Origin: Emticicia sp965283955
Lineage (GTDB): Bacteria > Bacteroidota > Bacteroidia > Cytophagales > Spirosomataceae
DNA length: 64,000 nucleotides
Direction: 5' to 3'
Assembly: GCA_965283955.1 (NCBI GenBank)
Contig: CBDIQW010000001.1
Span: 3,596,001-3,660,000, forward strand
Position 1 is the stretch's first letter. Each line of letters begins with the position of its first letter. Under the pieces are notes generated by a model. The model ran no database searches. It was not told where the DNA came from and saw nothing but the letters and a program-made list of their open reading frames with translations. Of the stretch, positions 1-9,719 are shown piece after piece. The translations under genes were made by a program, and so were the position numbers.

Positions 1-1
1 T

Positions 2-2308
2 GGTAAACCTTCGGCCGCAATCGTATTGAAACAACGCCCAGGCTCAAATGCCAGCGAAGTAATCCAGAATATTAAAGACCGTTTGGCGTATCTAAAAGAA
101 ACAACTTTCCCACCAGGAATGACCTACACAGTTAGTTATGACGTTTCGAGATTCTTAGATGCTTCTATTCATGAAGTTATTCGAACGCTCATTGAGGCTT
201 TCCTCTTGGTGGCAATTGTGGTATTTTTATTCTTGCAAGATTTCCGCTCAACGCTCATTCCTGTATTAGCTGTGCCAGTTTCGTTGGTCGGAACTTTCGC
301 TTTTATGCAGCTTTTTGGTTTTTCTATCAATCTACTCACACTTTTTGCCTTGGTCTTGGCAATCGGTATTGTGGTCGATAACGCCATTGTGGTCGTGGAG
401 GCGGTTCATGCTAAAATGCAAGAAAAACACCTCAATGCCCGTGAAGCAACCATCGAATCAATGGACGAAATCAGTGGGGCAATTGTGGCTATTACGCTCG
501 TAATGTCGGCTGTGTTTGTGCCAGTGGCGTTTCTATCGGGGCCAGTTGGTGTTTTCTATCGACAGTTTTCGGTCACGATGGCCATTTCGATTGTTATTTC
601 TGGCGTAAATGCCCTTACGCTAACGCCTGCTTTATGTGCAATTATGCTCAAAAACACACACGGAGAGCATCAAAAAGAAAACTTCTTGACTCGTTTCTTC
701 CATAAATTCAATAATGGTTATGATAAACTTTCTGAACGATACGGCGGTTTGCTACGCCTCATTGCCAATCGCCGTTTGGTGACTGTCTTGGTGCTGGGTG
801 GATTCTGCGTGGCTACTTGGGGCGTTGGCAGTGTTTTACCAACCAGTTTTATCCCGACCGAAGACCAAGGAACAATCTACGCTAACGTAACAACGCCAGT
901 AGGAGCAACACTTGAGCGTACGGAAGAAGTGATGAACGAAGTAGATAAAATTGCCCAAACCATTACCGAAGTTGAGTCGATTTCGAGTTTGTCGGGTTTT
1001 AGTATGATGACCGATGGGGTGGGGGCTTCGTTTGGTATGAGTACGATTAACCTCAAACCGTGGGACAAACGTAAAGCAACCGCCAACGATATTATTGAGC
1101 AACTAATCGAAAAAACGAAGCATATCAAAGATGCAGAAATTCAGTTTTTTCCGCCGCCAGCCGTACCAGGTTTTGGTAATGCCAGTGGATTTGAGGTTAG
1201 ATTATTAGATAAAACTGGTTCTGGAAATCTCCAAAAAACGGCCGAAGTTGCCGAGAAATTCATAAGTGAAGTGAAAAAGCGTCCTGAAATCAAAGATGCT
1301 TTTTCGAGTTTCAATCCAAATTTTCCGCAATACATGATTCATATCGATCAAGATATGGCTGCCAAAAAAGGAATTTCGGTTGATGCTGCCATGAGTAATT
1401 TGCAGTCGCTGATTGGTAGTTTTTATGCCACAAACTTCATTTTGTTTGGACAAATGTACAAAGTAATGATTCAGGCCGATCCTAAATACAGAGCCTTGCC
1501 CGATGATATTATGAAGCTACGTATCAAAAACAAAAATGGCGAAATGGTGCCTTACGCTATCTTTAGTCGCATCGAGCGTGTGTATGGCCCTGAACAATTA
1601 ACTCGCTATAATATGTACGTGTCAGCCATGCTCAATGGCGAAGCAGCCGCAGGATACAGTTCGGGCGATGCCATCAGAGCTGTTGAAGAAGTTGCCAAAA
1701 CTGCTTTACCACGTGGCTACGCTTACGAATGGTCGGGTATGACTCGTGAAGAGGTACTTTCGGGCAACCAAGTAGTGTATATTTTTGCTATCTGTTTGTT
1801 ATTCGTTTATCTATTACTTTCTGCTCAATACGAAAGTTTCTTTTTGCCGCTGCCTGTAATTCTATCATTGCCAGTCGGCATTTTCGGCTCGTTGTTTTTC
1901 TTATATACTTTTGGTTTAGAAAACAATATTTACGCCCAAGTGGCAATGGTCATGCTCATTGGTTTGTTGGGTAAAAATGCCATCTTGATTGTTGAATTTG
2001 CCATTCTCCAACAAAAACAAGGCAAAAGCGTACTCGAAGCAGCCGTTGGCGGTGCAGTAGCACGTTTCCGCCCAATCTTGATGACATCCTTTGCCTTTAT
2101 TGCGGGTTTGATCCCGCTCATGGTGGCATCGGGTGCAGGAGCAATCGGAAACAAAACAATCGGTACGGCAGCCGCAGGAGGAATGTTGTTCGGAACGGTG
2201 TTCGGAGTAATTATTATTCCAGGCTTGTACGTCATTTTTGCAGGAATTGGTAGTGGAAAACGAAAGAAAAAAACTAAAAAAGTTATCGAAGAAGAAGCGT
2301 ATGTTTAA
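2..2308 (+). CDS. RND multidrug efflux permease (AcrB/HAE1 type), 5' end outside window
   Basis: Inner-membrane, proton-driven pump subunit of a tripartite efflux system. The frame is open to the window edge, so roughly the first 285 residues of an AcrB-sized protein are missing; the TTG at 26 is only an internal codon. The visible part covers the second to last membrane helices and the second periplasmic loop. The helix-4 motif reads VDNAIVVVE, with Asn in place of the second Asp of AcrB's DD pair. The helix-10 motif GKNAILIVEFA with its relay Lys is present. The C-terminus is Lys-rich and cytoplasmic. The stop overlaps the next gene by 8 bases, so the outer-membrane channel is probably translationally coupled. 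The adaptor gene is expected just upstream of the window. Confidence 0.95.
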   Translation, partial: GKPSAAIVLKQRPGSNASEVIQNIKDRLAYLKETTFPPGMTYTVSYDVSRFLDASIHEVIRTLIEAFLLVAIVVFLFLQDFRSTLIPVLAVPVSLVGTFAFMQLFGFSINLLTLFALVLAIGIVVDNAIVVVEAVHAKMQEKHLNAREATIESMDEISGAIVAITLVMSAVFVPVAFLSGPVGVFYRQFSVTMAISIVISGVNALTLTPALCAIMLKNTHGEHQKENFLTRFFHKFNNGYDKLSERYGGLLRLIANRRLVTVLVLGGFCVATWGVGSVLPTSFIPTEDQGTIYANVTTPVGATLERTEEVMNEVDKIAQTITEVESISSLSGFSMMTDGVGASFGMSTINLKPWDKRKATANDIIEQLIEKTKHIKDAEIQFFPPPAVPGFGNASGFEVRLLDKTGSGNLQKTAEVAEKFISEVKKRPEIKDAFSSFNPNFPQYMIHIDQDMAAKKGISVDAAMSNLQSLIGSFYATNFILFGQMYKVMIQADPKYRALPDDIMKLRIKNKNGEMVPYAIFSRIERVYGPEQLTRYNMYVSAMLNGEAAAGYSSGDAIRAVEEVAKTALPRGYAYEWSGMTREEVLSGNQVVYIFAICLLFVYLLLSAQYESFFLPLPVILSLPVGIFGSLFFLYTFGLENNIYAQVAMVMLIGLLGKNAILIVEFAILQQKQGKSVLEAAVGGAVARFRPILMTSFAFIAGLIPLMVASGAGAIGNKTIGTAAAGGMLFGTVFGVIIIPGLYVIFAGIGSGKRKKKTKKVIEEEAYV

Positions 2309-3740
2309 CTATAAAAGTATTTGTTTATTGGCTATCGTTGGTTTATTAGGGGCTTGTAAAGTAAAGCAAGAAATACCCCAAAATCGTCCAATGTTGGCCA
2401 TGCCTCAGAAGTTTACTCAGCAATCGGATAGTTTGCAGGTGGGTTTGCCAGTAGCTCGTGTTTTTTTTAAAGATTCAGTTCTTATTACGCTCATTGACTC
2501 GGCCATCAATAATAATTTTGATTTGCAAATGGCATTGCAGAAAATCGAAATGGCTCGTGCGGGTGTAAGATTTACGCAAGGACTTGGTAAACCAGATTTA
2601 GCAGGAAATTTTGCTATCGGACAACAAAAATTTGGTAAATATACATTTGATGGCGTTGGTAATTTTGACACAAATTTCTCAAATAATATCACAGATAAAC
2701 AGAAAATTCCTCAGCCAATTGTGCCTGATTTTTATTTGGGCGTACAATCCTCGTGGGAAATTGATGTTTGGGGAAAACTGAAAAGCCAGAAAGCATCGGC
2801 TGCCGCAAAATTACTGGCCAGCGAATCGGGTAAAAACTTAGTAGTGAGCGAATTAGTGGCTCAAATAGCTTCGGCTTATTATGAATTATTGATTCTCGAT
2901 AACGAATTAGATTTCTTGGAAGAAAATATCGTTTTGCAAGAGAGAGCCGTTGAACTCACAAGGATTCTGAAACAAGCAGGGCAAGCCAACCAATTGGGTG
3001 TCGATTTATTAAATGCCCAATTGCTGAGTTCAAAAGCCTTAAAAATTGATGTCAAACAAGAAATCATTGATGCCGAAAGCAAAATCAATTTTTTGGTAGG
3101 GCGTTATCCACAGCCAATTGCTCGTCCGAAAGTAATTTGGGCAAATGTGATTCCGCCAAAACTCACTTCGGGTGTGCCATCAAGATTGCTCGAAAATCGA
3201 CCTGATATTAAGCAAGCTGAATACGAATTACTCTCAACCAATGCCAATTTATTTACGGCAAAAGCAGCTTTTTATCCATCGCTCAATATTACAGGAGCGG
3301 TTGGTTTACAGGCATTTAAAGCACTTTTGTTTCTTAATCCATCATCTTTTGCGATGAATACTTTTGGCGGATTGACTGCTCCGTTGCTCAACCGTCGCCA
3401 GATTATTTCTGACCTAATGGCAGCTAAGGCCGACCAAAAAATGGCTTACACCAATTATCAGAAAACGATTGTGAATAGCTTTACGGAAGTCTATAATCAT
3501 TTAAATTTGATTCAAAATACCAATGATATGTATGATCTAAAAGTGCAAGAAGTAGATGTGCTTAGGCAATCAATCAATAATTCATCGGAGTTATTTCGCT
3601 CGGGTAGAGCAACTTATATTGAAGTAATTACCGCACAAAAAAATGCTTTGCAGTCACAAATTGAGTTAATTAACCTCAAAAAACGCCAATACGGAGCAGT
3701 GATTGGACTTTACAAATCGCTTGGTGGCGGTTGGAGGTAA
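2301..3740 (+). CDS. RND efflux outer-membrane lipoprotein channel (TolC/NodT family)
   Basis: Outer-membrane exit duct of the efflux system encoded upstream. I start it at ATG 2301, not at the longer frame from 2238, because this gives a lipoprotein signal (MFNYKSICLLAIVGLLGAC) and an 8-base overlap with the pump gene. About 479 residues, normal for the family. Two outer-membrane efflux repeats follow, rich in coiled-coil heptads (ASAAAKLLASE near residue 165; SELVAQIASAYYELL near 180), with the usual GGLTAPLLNRR turn near residue 360. The Cys after the signal would be acylated, as in NodT/OprM proteins. Substrate cannot be inferred. Confidence 0.93.
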   Translation: MFNYKSICLLAIVGLLGACKVKQEIPQNRPMLAMPQKFTQQSDSLQVGLPVARVFFKDSVLITLIDSAINNNFDLQMALQKIEMARAGVRFTQGLGKPDLAGNFAIGQQKFGKYTFDGVGNFDTNFSNNITDKQKIPQPIVPDFYLGVQSSWEIDVWGKLKSQKASAAAKLLASESGKNLVVSELVAQIASAYYELLILDNELDFLEENIVLQERAVELTRILKQAGQANQLGVDLLNAQLLSSKALKIDVKQEIIDAESKINFLVGRYPQPIARPKVIWANVIPPKLTSGVPSRLLENRPDIKQAEYELLSTNANLFTAKAAFYPSLNITGAVGLQAFKALLFLNPSSFAMNTFGGLTAPLLNRRQIISDLMAAKADQKMAYTNYQKTIVNSFTEVYNHLNLIQNTNDMYDLKVQEVDVLRQSINNSSELFRSGRATYIEVITAQKNALQSQIELINLKKRQYGAVIGLYKSLGGGWR

Positions 3741-3782
3741 TTTTGATTGAAGAGTATCAATTGGTGATTTTTTAACGATTCG

Positions 3783-3862
3783 CCGGTGTAATGAAAAATT
3801 TACACCTGCCGAAATACAAGCATGAGTCATCTCGAATTTTTAAAATACGGGATGATTCATGC
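3783..3862 (+). terminator. Two hairpins downstream of the efflux operon
   Basis: Two successive inverted repeats follow the efflux genes: GGTGTAA (3785-3791) with TTACACC (3800-3806), and a 15-bp stem with two G-T pairs (3820-3834 with 3848-3862). Neither has a strong T-run, so they may be weak terminators or mRNA 3'-end stabilisers. The rest of the 458-base gap (3741-4198) is AT-rich and carries only the candidate rnr promoter. Confidence 0.4.
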
Positions 3863-4009
3863 TATAAAGTAAAATTATATACCTTCTCGGAATAGATTCT
3901 TCTGATTTTTATCTTCTTATTTTTGTACCTCACTAACGCCTATTTTATCGAAATAAGACAGATTTCTTGTTAATGACCATCTTTATTTCTCCCCAACAGT
4001 AATGATATT

Positions 4010-4017
4010 TACCTTTG
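4010..4017 (+). promoter_or_regulatory. Bacteroidota-type -7 element upstream of rnr
   Basis: TACCTTTG matches the TAnnTTTG element read by the Bacteroidota primary sigma factor. It lies 182 bases before the rnr start, giving a long leader. I see no convincing -33 TTTG at the expected distance, so this is a candidate only. Confidence 0.45.
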
Positions 4018-4198
4018 ATTGTAGTAAATTTGTCTATCAGAGAGTCTTCTTGAGTATTTTATTTGCTTTGTCGCCACAAAATTTGCTCTTTTGACTCGCA
4101 TTTCAACCCATATTCAAATTTGAGAATATTAAATTGTTCATAAAAATTAACATATCGGCGAACTGGAGATAATCTTCGCTCGATTCGCCTCACAAATA

Positions 4199-6611
4199 AT
4201 GGCAAAAAATAAACAAAAATCATATTATGACCAACTAAAAGCCGAGATATTGGCTTTTTTGTCGGTGAATATTGAGCGTCCATACACTTTACAAGACTTA
4301 TTTACGCATTATGATGTAAAAAATAAGCAAGAAAAAGCCTTGTATGGAATGCTTGTGGAAGACCTTTTGGAAGAAGGGAAAGTACATCAGGTTGATAAAG
4401 GAAAATATACTGTTGATGTAAATGCAAATTCAGTCGTTGGCCGCCTTGACCACGTAAATGCTCGTTTTGGTTTTATCAGATATGACGATACAAAACCCGA
4501 TATTTGGGTAAATGCCGATGACTTAAAAGGGGCAATTGATGGTGATTTAGTAAAAGTAGCCGTTTATGGTGAATTTTATAAAAAAGGGGATAATCCAGAA
4601 GGTGCAGTTATCGAAATTATTGAGCGTGGCCGCAAAGAGATAGTGGGCAAAATTCAAGTTTTTGGAAATTATGCCCTCGTTCGCCCCGACCACAAGAATC
4701 TGCACGATGATATTTTTATCCCGAAAGATAAAATCAATGGTGCAACGAAAGACGATTTAGTTATCGTAAAAATCATTGAATATCCAACCAATATTCAGCA
4801 AGGAATAGGCGAAGTAACCGAGATTTTAGGGAAATCGGGCGATAATAACGCAGAAATGCACGCAATTTTGGCCGAATTTGGTTTACCAATCAGATTCGAC
4901 AAAGCAATTGAAGAAGACAGCAGCGGCTATTTCAGAAGTTATCACGGAAGCAGAAATTGAGAAAAGAAGAGATTTTAGAGATATTCTAACTTTCACGATT
5001 GACCCACACGATGCCAAAGATTTTGATGATGCTTTGAGTTTTAGAATCCTTGAAAATCAGAATTACGAAGTTGGCGTTCACATTGCTGATGTAACGCATT
5101 ACGTACAAGAGGCGACAAGACTCGAAGAAGAAGCTCTCAACCGTGCCACTTCGGTCTATTTGGTTGACCGCACAATTCCGATGTTACCCGAAAAACTTTC
5201 TAATAACCTTTGTTCGCTTCGTCCACATGAAGATAAATTGACGTTTTCGGCAGTTTTTGAAATGACCCACGACGGACGACTGGTAAATGAATGGTTTGGA
5301 CGCACGGTTATTCACTCTGACCATAGATTTAGCTACGAAGATGCCCAAGAGGTGTTAGAAAACGAAGAAGGCGATGTGCTGAATCCTATAACTGAGCTTG
5401 ACGAAATTCTTGAAAAATATCGTTTTCCGCTACACACGCTTAATCATTTAGCGAAGATTCTTAAAAAAGAGCGTTTCAGAAATGGAGCGATTAATTTTGA
5501 AACCAACGAAGTAAAATTCAAACTCGATGAAACTGGTAAACCGCTCGGTGTGGTGCTGAAAATCAGAAAAGATGCCCATAAGCTCATCGAAGAATTTATG
5601 CTCTTGGCGAATAAAAAAGTGGCAGAGTTTGTTTTTAAGATGGGGGACAAGAGACACGAGACAAAAGACACTCAGAACTCAGAACCGCACGGCGGACCGT
5701 TCAAAACTGGAACGCCAGCCGCTCAGAACTCCCCAACGATGGTCTATCGTGTGCATGAGCCGCCAAATCCTGAGAAGTTACAAAACTTTGCCAATTTTGC
5801 TGGTCGATTTGGTTTTTCAATCAAAACTGATTCGGATAAAACCCTATCGAATTCGATGAACAAAATGATGGCCGAAGTTGAAGGAACTCCCGTACAAAAT
5901 GTGCTGGAACAACTCGCCGTTCGCACGATGTCGAAGGCTCGTTATACAACCGAACCTTTGGGGCATTTTGGCCTTGCTTTTGAGCATTACAGTCACTTTA
6001 CATCGCCTATTCGTCGTTATCCCGATATGATGGCTCATCGACTTTTGCAACATTACCTCACGGCTTCACCAAAAGATAGAAATAAAGTTTCGCACGATGA
6101 ATACGAGAAAAAATCGAAACATTCATCTGACCGAGAAAAACTCGCCGCCGAAGCCGAAAGAGCCTCAATTAAGTACAAGCAAGTAGAATTCATGAGTCTG
6201 CAAGAACGCCGAACAATTTTCACAGGCGTTGTGACAGGCGTAACTGATTTCGGAATTTTCGTGGAAATTACTTCTACAAGTTGTGAAGGAATGGTTCGTT
6301 TGGGCGATTTAAAAGATGATTTCTACGAATGGGACAGAAATAATTATCGAGTTGTAGGAAAACGCACTGGTCGAGTAATCAACTTTGGTGATACTGTGAA
6401 AGTAACCGTAAAAGGTACCGACTTGGAGCGTAGAAGTATGGATTTGGAATTGGTGGGTTTGGAAGGCAAATCAATGCCAGCAAGTAGTACGAAACGCAAC
6501 AACCGAGACACTTCAAGCAGTAGAGGAAGCCGTAGAGAAAAACCAAGTCGAACTGCCCCAAAAAGCAGCCGAACAAGCAGTAAAGACAAAGGTAAGCGTA
6601 AGAGAAAGTAA
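4199..6611 (+). CDS. rnr: Ribonuclease R, split by one frameshift near 4910-4920
   Basis: Processive 3'-5' exoribonuclease of the RNB/RNase II family, acting on structured mRNA and rRNA and in tmRNA-linked decay. Order: N-terminal winged helix and cold-shock domains (first half, to about residue 235), RNB catalytic domain with DPHDAKDFDDA (the metal-binding Asp cluster), C-terminal S1 domain (FTGVVTGVTDFGIFVEI), basic Ser/Arg/Lys tail. The frame breaks once: EFGLPIRFDKAIEE continues as AAAISEVITEAEIEKRRDF one base later, consistent with one extra base. A non-family stretch at about 5644-5732, between the LLANKKVAEF and VYRVHEPP blocks, carries a palindromic element in frame. smpB, its functional partner, is at 32 kb. 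Function certain; the break is probably a sequence error. Confidence 0.93.
5671..5731. repeat. Palindromic element inside rnr, flanked by 10-base direct repeats
   Basis: CTCAGAACTC occurs at 5671-5680 and 5722-5731, exactly 51 bases apart. Between them lies a GC-rich imperfect palindrome (about 5689-5720) containing CGTTC/GAACG and GGC/GCC arms. Read in reverse it contains GGCGTTCCAGTTTT, close to GGCGTTCCGTTTT just after the rnr stop (6630-6648). The block is translated in frame. Confidence 0.55.
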
Positions 6612-6629
6612 GTGCTTGTTGGAGAATTA

Positions 6630-6648
6630 GCGGGCGGCGTTCCGTTTT
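6630..6648. repeat. GGCGTTCCGTTTT dispersed element, copy after rnr
   Basis: GCGGGCGGCGTTCCGTTTT lies 18 bases after the rnr stop. The reverse complement recurs at 44676-44693, and a diverged form is inside rnr. Confidence 0.6.
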
Positions 6649-6688
6649 ACTGGTTTTCGCAAACAATTCTAATATATAAGGGTTAAAT

Positions 6689-6727
6689 AAACAGGTAAGT
6701 AGCTGAATGACTATTTACCTGTTTTTT
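6689..6727 (+). terminator. Rho-independent terminator after rnr
   Basis: AAACAGGTAA (6689-6698) pairs with TTACCTGTTT (6715-6724), followed by TTTGTTT. The 10-bp stem and T-run fit an intrinsic terminator for rnr. Confidence 0.75.
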
Positions 6728-6763
6728 GTTTATGGTGTTATAAAGCTACATGCTGATAAATTT

Positions 6764-6794
6764 CGTAGGAACGTCCAATTTGGACGTTCCTACG
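6764..6794. repeat. 31-base near-perfect palindrome
   Basis: CGTAGGAACGTCCAA followed by one base and its exact reverse complement. It sits just before the epimerase gene and looks like a small REP-like element; I see no second copy in this window. Confidence 0.7.
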
Positions 6795-6826
6795 GGTGAA
6801 GATTTAACCAATAAAATTAATCGAAA

Positions 6827-7732
6827 ATGAATATTCTAATTACAGGTGGCACGGGTATGATTGGGCATCGGCTCACAGAATTACTTTTGGCAAAAGGTCA
6901 TAAGGTATCCTACTTGAGCAGAAAAAAAGAAAAATTACCCAATGTAGAGGTTTTTCAGTGGGATATTCAGAAAGGATATATAGAAGAAGGAGCTTTAGAA
7001 GCAACCGATTATGTAGTCCATTTAGCAGGGGCAGGCATAGCCGATAAACGTTGGACTGACGAACGGAAAAAAGAAATCATTGATTCTCGCATTCAGCCTA
7101 TTGAGTTGATTAATAAATATTTACAAGAAAAAAACATTCAACTCAAAGGCTTTATCTCTGCATCAGCAATAGGGATTTATGGAGGTGATACGGGCGATAC
7201 TAAATTAGATGAGAGTAGTGTTTTAGGAAATGACTTTTTGGCTGAATGTACCAAACTTTGGGAAATTCACGCAAAAAAAGTGACGAATGCTGCTCGAATC
7301 GTGAGTGTTAGAATCGGCATTGTTTTGAGCGAAAAAGGTGGAGCTTTACCTAAACTTGTTCAACCTATTTGCCTTGGTTTTGGGGCAGCTCTGGGAAGTG
7401 GGAAACAATTTATGTCATGGATTCACGTAGATGACCTTTGCGGAGTCTTCGTAAAAGCCATCGAAGATGACAAAATGCAAGGGCCATATAATGCCGTTGC
7501 ACCTAATCCTGTCATGAATCAAGAAATGACAAATGTTGCAGCTGAGGTGTTGAAAAAGCCACTTTGGTTGCCGAATGTTCCGAGTTTTGCATTAAAATTA
7601 GTTTTCGGAGAAATGGGAATTGTCGTAACTGGTGGTAACTTTGTGCTGAACAAAAGGCTTTCACAAGAAACCAATTTTCAGTATAAATTTACAACTATTA
7701 AAGACGCTCTGAGTGATTTTTTGGGAAAATAG
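6827..7732 (+). CDS. TIGR01777-type NAD-dependent epimerase/dehydratase
   Basis: Atypical short-chain dehydrogenase of the YfcH/TIGR01777 group, about 301 residues, cytoplasmic. An N-terminal Rossmann motif (ITGGTGMIGHRL) binds the nucleotide. The family signatures HLAGAGIADKRW, SASAIGIYG, MSWIHVDDL and YNAVAPNPV are all present. A C-terminal DUF1731-like segment (KPLWLPNVPSFALKLVFGEM) completes the protein. The physiological substrate of the family is not established. It stands alone after the rnr terminator, 47 bases before the HIT gene, and may share its transcript. Confidence 0.9.
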   Translation: MNILITGGTGMIGHRLTELLLAKGHKVSYLSRKKEKLPNVEVFQWDIQKGYIEEGALEATDYVVHLAGAGIADKRWTDERKKEIIDSRIQPIELINKYLQEKNIQLKGFISASAIGIYGGDTGDTKLDESSVLGNDFLAECTKLWEIHAKKVTNAARIVSVRIGIVLSEKGGALPKLVQPICLGFGAALGSGKQFMSWIHVDDLCGVFVKAIEDDKMQGPYNAVAPNPVMNQEMTNVAAEVLKKPLWLPNVPSFALKLVFGEMGIVVTGGNFVLNKRLSQETNFQYKFTTIKDALSDFLGK

Positions 7733-7779
7733 CCAGCCTTTTTCTCATATCTCAAGTCTTATATCTCATATCTAAAAAA

Positions 7780-8172
7780 ATGGCTTCCATATTTTCAAGA
7801 ATCATTGCAGGTGAAATTCCTTGCCATAAAATTGCCGAAAACGACCAATATTTTGCGTTTTTAGATGTATTTCCGTGTGCAGTTGGCCACGTTTTGGTTG
7901 TCCCGAAACAAGAAATTGATTATTTATTCGACCTCAGCGACGAGCTTTATGCGGGTCTGATGGCTTTTGCCAAACAAATCGAGCCAGCCATTCGCAAAGC
8001 CGTGCCGTGTAAGCGTGTGGGAGTCGCTGTCATTGGTTTAGAAGTACCTCACGCCCACGTTCATCTAATTCCGATGAATAGCATGAGCGATATGAATTTT
8101 CATAATAAACTAAAACTTTCACCAGAAGAACTTGCCGAAACTGCTGCCAAAATCAGGAGTTTTCTGAATTAA
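7780..8172 (+). CDS. HIT family nucleotide-binding hydrolase
   Basis: Small histidine-triad protein (130 residues) that hydrolyses or transfers nucleoside phosphoramidates and related nucleotides. The active-site triad reads HAHVHLIPM near residue 90, and the N-terminal block SIFSRIIAGEIPCHKIAEND is typical. The sequence is full length. The gap before it (7733-7779) carries a repetitive TCTCATATCTCAAGTC-like word pattern seen in other spacers here. The next gene starts 5 bases later. Confidence 0.93.
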   Translation: MASIFSRIIAGEIPCHKIAENDQYFAFLDVFPCAVGHVLVVPKQEIDYLFDLSDELYAGLMAFAKQIEPAIRKAVPCKRVGVAVIGLEVPHAHVHLIPMNSMSDMNFHNKLKLSPEELAETAAKIRSFLN

Positions 8173-8176
8173 TATC

Positions 8177-8458
8177 ATGGAAATTATTTATGCCATCATC
8201 GTTGCGATAATACCACTGTTTTTATCGTTACGAACTATTTTTTTGCTTCGTAAAAATCCAAAAATATCTGACTTCATGAAAAGCATCATTATTGCAGTTT
8301 TGTGCGGAATTATTTTGGTATCAATCAGCGTAAGTGTTCATCATTTTATGAATCTCGAAACTGCCAAAACCAATATGAGCGTGGGCGTTCTGACGAGCGT
8401 ACAAATCATTATGTCGGGCGTCGTGTTTTTGGTTTCGAGGGTTTTGAGCAGGGTTTAA
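8177..8458 (+). CDS. Small membrane protein of unknown function
   Basis: 93 residues with three predicted hydrophobic helices (about 2-22, 36-58 and 68-90) and a short basic cytoplasmic turn (RKNPKISDFMK). I do not recognise a family. It starts 5 bases after the HIT gene on the same strand, so it is very probably co-transcribed with it. Confidence 0.75.
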   Translation: MEIIYAIIVAIIPLFLSLRTIFLLRKNPKISDFMKSIIIAVLCGIILVSISVSVHHFMNLETAKTNMSVGVLTSVQIIMSGVVFLVSRVLSRV

Positions 8459-8533
8459 AAAAAACTTGAAATTCTCTTATGGAAATTTAAATTCATAAGC
8501 ATCAATATTCCAAAACCTAAAATATTGATGCTC

Positions 8534-9598
8534 ATGAAAAATACTCTTCAACTCTCTGTCCCTAAACCTTGCCACGAAAATTGGGATAACTTCACCCCTA
8601 CTACTGCTGGTGGATTCTGCGGCTCTTGTCAAAAAAATGTTCGAGACTTCACGCAAATGTCTGATACCGAACTCATTGCTTATTTTAGAAATGTTGCAAC
8701 TAAACAAAGCGAGTCGATGTGTGGTCGTTTTCGAGATAATCAACTTCAAACCAAATACGATGTAAATCAGTGGTTTCCAGAATGGATTATCAAAGAAAAT
8801 CAACTTTTCTACGAAGTTCCTGTTGAAAAGCTATCTAATCAGAACCTACGAATTACCTTACCTCATTTTTCAAACAAACAATTCATCAGAAATTCGATTG
8901 CAGCAATGCTGATTTTGAGTTTCTCGGTCAATGCCCAAAAGAAAATTATCTCTGGTAAAATCACAGACGCCAATGATGGCTCGGGTTTACCTGGGGTTTC
9001 GATTCAGATTGTGGGTACGGAGAAAGGGGTAATTTCAAACGCTGCCGGAGAATACAAAATTGAAATAGAGAAAAACCAAAAATTGCGGTTTGGTTTTATT
9101 GGCTACGAAACCCAAGAAATTAAAGTCGAAGATAATCCGAATATCAATCTAAAAATGGAAGAAACTGTGTTGGGAGAAGTGGTGGTGGTAGGTTATGCAA
9201 ATACAAAGGGCAAGTTTTCGACAGGGACTTATGGTATCGTAAGCAATAGTAATATCTGCTCTATTGAAGACACCCAAGAAAAACTTCCCCAACCTAAAAA
9301 GTTATCTATTTACCCAAATATCGCACTATCAAATGATGTTTTGCTAAAGCCAGAAGTCCTCGAAACTGAAGATGGCACAAAAGCGACTGCTTTCGGGAAA
9401 ATTGAAAAACTGGAAGTTTACGATTATTATACTGGCAAAAACTTCAAAATAAGCTACAATAAAGAGCCAAATGGTGAGCTAAAACTTGATATCTCAAGAA
9501 TACCTAATGGACTTTATGTGGTGAGACTTTTGCAAGAAAACAAAACCGATATTGAAAAGCCAATTGTTTCGATTGCAAGGTTAGTAATTGAAAGATGA
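8534..9598 (+). CDS. Protein with N-terminal Cys cluster and CarboxypepD_reg-like domain
   Basis: About 355 residues. The N-terminus (residues 1-75) carries a Cys motif, PCHENWDNF...GGFCGSCQKNVRDF...SMCGRF, seen in many Bacteroidota membrane proteins and resembling a small metal- or redox-active module. A single membrane helix (about 115-130, NSIAAMLILSFSVNAQ) leads to a carboxypeptidase-regulatory-like beta domain (KIISGKITDANDGSGLPGVS to about residue 215, ending in GEVVVVGYA, like the N-terminus of TonB receptors). The C-terminal part ends in a secretion-tail-like block (ISRIPNGLYVVRLL). I prefer ATG 8534 to the TTG at 8525. Role unknown; inference: a cell-envelope protein anchored in the inner membrane. 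Confidence 0.8.
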   Translation: MKNTLQLSVPKPCHENWDNFTPTTAGGFCGSCQKNVRDFTQMSDTELIAYFRNVATKQSESMCGRFRDNQLQTKYDVNQWFPEWIIKENQLFYEVPVEKLSNQNLRITLPHFSNKQFIRNSIAAMLILSFSVNAQKKIISGKITDANDGSGLPGVSIQIVGTEKGVISNAAGEYKIEIEKNQKLRFGFIGYETQEIKVEDNPNINLKMEETVLGEVVVVGYANTKGKFSTGTYGIVSNSNICSIEDTQEKLPQPKKLSIYPNIALSNDVLLKPEVLETEDGTKATAFGKIEKLEVYDYYTGKNFKISYNKEPNGELKLDISRIPNGLYVVRLLQENKTDIEKPIVSIARLVIER

Positions 9599-9604
9599 TT
9601 CATT

Positions 9605-9719
9605 GTTTTTTCGGTGGGGTTCGGCTGCTTCGGCAGTCCGATCCGCTCACCCACCGAAAAAACGTTCTTCTTCGTTGCCTGAGCGAAGTCGAAGGTAACG
9701 AGGCATCGAAGAAGAAAAT
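9605..9719. repeat. Two palindromes between convergent genes
   Basis: First, a 14-bp stem GTTTTTTCGGTGGG (9605-9618) with CCCACCGAAAAAAC (9650-9663). Second, nested repeats with TTCTTCTTCG arms around CGTTGCCT and AGGTAACG. The core TGAGCGAAGTCGAAGG recurs at about 27105-27120. They fill the gap between the convergent Cys-cluster gene and gpsA and could end both transcripts. Confidence 0.7.

Noticed and set aside
4199..6611. rnr, proC and rplA as true pseudogenes
   Set aside because: Single-base breaks with full continuation in the other frame, and three in an essential ribosomal gene, fit sequence error better than decay.
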